Assembly (NCBI RefSeq): GCF_048553715.1
Contig: NZ_JBLZNC010000002.1
Span: 124,001-188,000 of the forward strand
Length of the DNA: 64,000 nt
Direction: 5' to 3'
From: Sagittula sp048553715
GTDB taxonomy: Bacteria; Pseudomonadota; Alphaproteobacteria; Rhodobacterales; Rhodobacteraceae
Of this stretch, positions 62,896 through 64,000 are shown piece by piece; the first letter of the stretch is position 1, and every line of letters begins with the position of its first letter. The translations under genes and the position numbers were made by a program. The notes below the pieces were generated by a model. The model ran no database searches, was not told the origin of the DNA, and was given only the letters and a program-made list of their open reading frames with translations.

Positions 62896-62922
62896 AAAAA
62901 GGGGCCACATCGCTGCGGCCCC
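62896..62922 (-). terminator. Rho-independent terminator of the OmpA-family gene
   Basis: GGGGCC / GGCCCC stem with a 10-nt loop, followed leftward by TTTTT, 21 nt beyond the leftward gene's stop. Confidence 0.82.
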
Positions 62923-62942
62923 CTGATTGACTGTATTGATGA

Positions 62943-64000
62943 TCAATTGCTGCCTTGCAGCAGCGGCGTGATGCGGCGCACGGCGGCGCGACGGTTTTCG
63001 CGCGCGGCCTCTTCGGTGCGGATCAACAGATCGCCCTCGCCATAGCCTTGCAGCACCATGTTCTCTGGCGGCACGTCAAAGTATTCGGTCAGGGCCAAGG
63101 CCACGGATTCCGCGCGACGGTCCGACAGCGCAAGGTTATAGGGCGCCCGCCCGACAGCATCCGTATGCCCTTCGATCAGGAACACCTCTGACGGGTTTTG
63201 CGCAATCGCCTGACGCATGGCGTTGCCGAGGGCGGCAAGGTCGCGGGCCTCGTCAGGGCGGATGGCTGCGCTGTTGGTTTCAAAGTTGATCGTATCCACC
63301 GTGATCTCGGGCACCAACTGGCGGACCGCCTTGATGTTGCGGATCTGCGTCAACGAGAAACTGCGGGTCACCCCCTCGGCTTGGGTCGCAGCCAGCGCAC
63401 GGGCCAGACTGTCCGCATCGGTGGTGTCGCGCAGGTTTGTCCGGGGCCGCGTGTTCGACACTTGCGGCAAGTCATTAACGACCACGGCCTGTGCCTGCTG
63501 GGTGTCGTCAAACAGGACCACCTCTTGCCCATCGGCGAGGGTACGGACACGGCGCAGCACCCGCCCGTCATTGGCGCGGATCGTTTCCACGGTGGTGCCG
63601 TTGTCATAGACCACCACATTGCGTGTCGACCCGTCGTCGTAACGATAAGTCGTCACGTCCGAGCCCGGACGGCGCAGAAGCACGTCATCGTCGCGCAGGA
63701 TGCGGTAGCGGCCATTGTTGTCCTCGACCACCACGCGGTCACCGCTGTTGGTGACCACCTGTTCGTCGCCCTTGAGGATCTCGTTCAGCGCCAGCGCGCC
63801 AAAGCCCACCAAGGCCCCAGCGATCACCGGATCGATGCGGCGATCATCATCGTCGTCGTCATCCTCGGCCTTAGCGGTGTTTGTGTTGGCGGCAGCGGGC
63901 GGGGTGGTGGCCGTCACCGAGGTCGAGAAATCCTCGTCCGAGCGGCGCACCTCGCCCTCGGCCACGGTGTCCTCGGTCACCTCTGCTTCGGCCTGGTCGC
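62943..64000 (-). CDS. OmpA-family protein, 5' end outside the window
   Basis: At least 352 residues; the frame is still open at the window edge, so the start and signal peptide lie beyond it. An acidic run of seven aspartates (EDDDDDDDRR) precedes a glycine/alanine hydrophobic segment (IAGALVGFGALALNEIL). A repetitive beta-rich region (YRYDDGSTRNVVVYDNGTTV) follows. The C-terminal OmpA peptidoglycan-binding domain has INFETNSAAIRPDEARDLAA and IEGHTDAVGRAPYNLALSDR. It is likely an outer-membrane or periplasmic anchor to peptidoglycan. A terminator follows. Confidence 0.9.
   Translation of the reverse strand, partial: DQAEAEVTEDTVAEGEVRRSDEDFSTSVTATTPPAAANTNTAKAEDDDDDDDRRIDPVIAGALVGFGALALNEILKGDEQVVTNSGDRVVVEDNNGRYRILRDDDVLLRRPGSDVTTYRYDDGSTRNVVVYDNGTTVETIRANDGRVLRRVRTLADGQEVVLFDDTQQAQAVVVNDLPQVSNTRPRTNLRDTTDADSLARALAATQAEGVTRSFSLTQIRNIKAVRQLVPEITVDTINFETNSAAIRPDEARDLAALGNAMRQAIAQNPSEVFLIEGHTDAVGRAPYNLALSDRRAESVALALTEYFDVPPENMVLQGYGEGDLLIRTEEAARENRRAAVRRITPLLQGSN

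Overview
The window is a GC-rich chromosomal stretch from an alphaproteobacterium, most likely a marine member of the Rhodobacterales (Roseobacter group). The evidence is two complete TRAP transporters, a GAAC-N7-GAAC alphaproteobacterial SOS box in front of uvrA, a Hint-domain protein, a DUF1127 protein, a fused indolepyruvate:ferredoxin oxidoreductase, an alphaproteobacterial-type ArgC, and an aglEFGAK alpha-glucoside system. I see no insertion sequence, prophage, integrase or CRISPR array. Genes are intact and densely packed, and the window reads as core or stable accessory chromosome. These identifications rest on reading the proteins, not on database searches.

Layout. (1) 0-12.6 kb: two divergent catabolic operons share a short AT-rich palindromic control region near 5.7 kb. 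The leftward operon encodes an FAH-fold hydrolase, a RutE-like nitroreductase, a DctPQM TRAP transporter and an intradiol (hydroxyquinol/catechol-type) ring-cleavage dioxygenase. The rightward operon encodes a YciI-like protein, malonyl-CoA decarboxylase, malonyl-CoA synthetase, a second DctPQM transporter and a GlcG-like protein. It takes up malonate and converts it to acetyl-CoA. (2) 12.6-17.7 kb: tRNA-Leu(CAA), ExoD, a DsbB-family protein, a 47-residue membrane peptide, GAPDH, a DCC protein, DUF1127, CoaD and a CBS protein. (3) 17.7-27.6 kb: a LysR regulator diverges from mmsA. After a glycosyltransferase and a cation antiporter comes an acyl-CoA dehydrogenase / HIBYL-CoA hydrolase / 3-hydroxyisobutyrate dehydrogenase operon. 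Together with mmsA it covers the lower valine pathway. (4) 27.6-31.6 kb: a patatin and uvrA. (5) 31.6-42.2 kb: alpha-glucoside use (aglEFG, an extra exported protein, aglA, aglK). It diverges from aglR, a GH1 beta-glycosidase and glucokinase, and two near-identical palindromic operators flank the divergent promoters.

(6) 42.2-48.3 kb: a DMT exporter, enolase, ccmE, argC preceded by a short Arg-Arg-stop upstream ORF, murI and an acyltransferase. (7) 48.3-53.1 kb: indolepyruvate:ferredoxin oxidoreductase divergent from a LysR gene, followed by a candidate small RNA of three hairpins. (8) 53.1-64 kb: DUF454, a GFA-like protein, purL, an M48 protease, a HEAT-like DNA-alkylation-repair protein with an atypical SDR, a Hint protein, prfC, a small exported protein and an OmpA-family protein cut by the window edge.

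The regulatory layer is the least expected part. GAPDH and enolase, 29 kb apart, each carry a similar LacI-type palindrome about 62-64 nt before the start codon. This fits a CceR-like regulator of central carbon flow. Paired CTGC-N3-GCAG sites precede the DUF1127 gene, and the argC leader looks like an arginine-sensing uORF. Intercistronic hairpins follow two solute-binding-protein genes.
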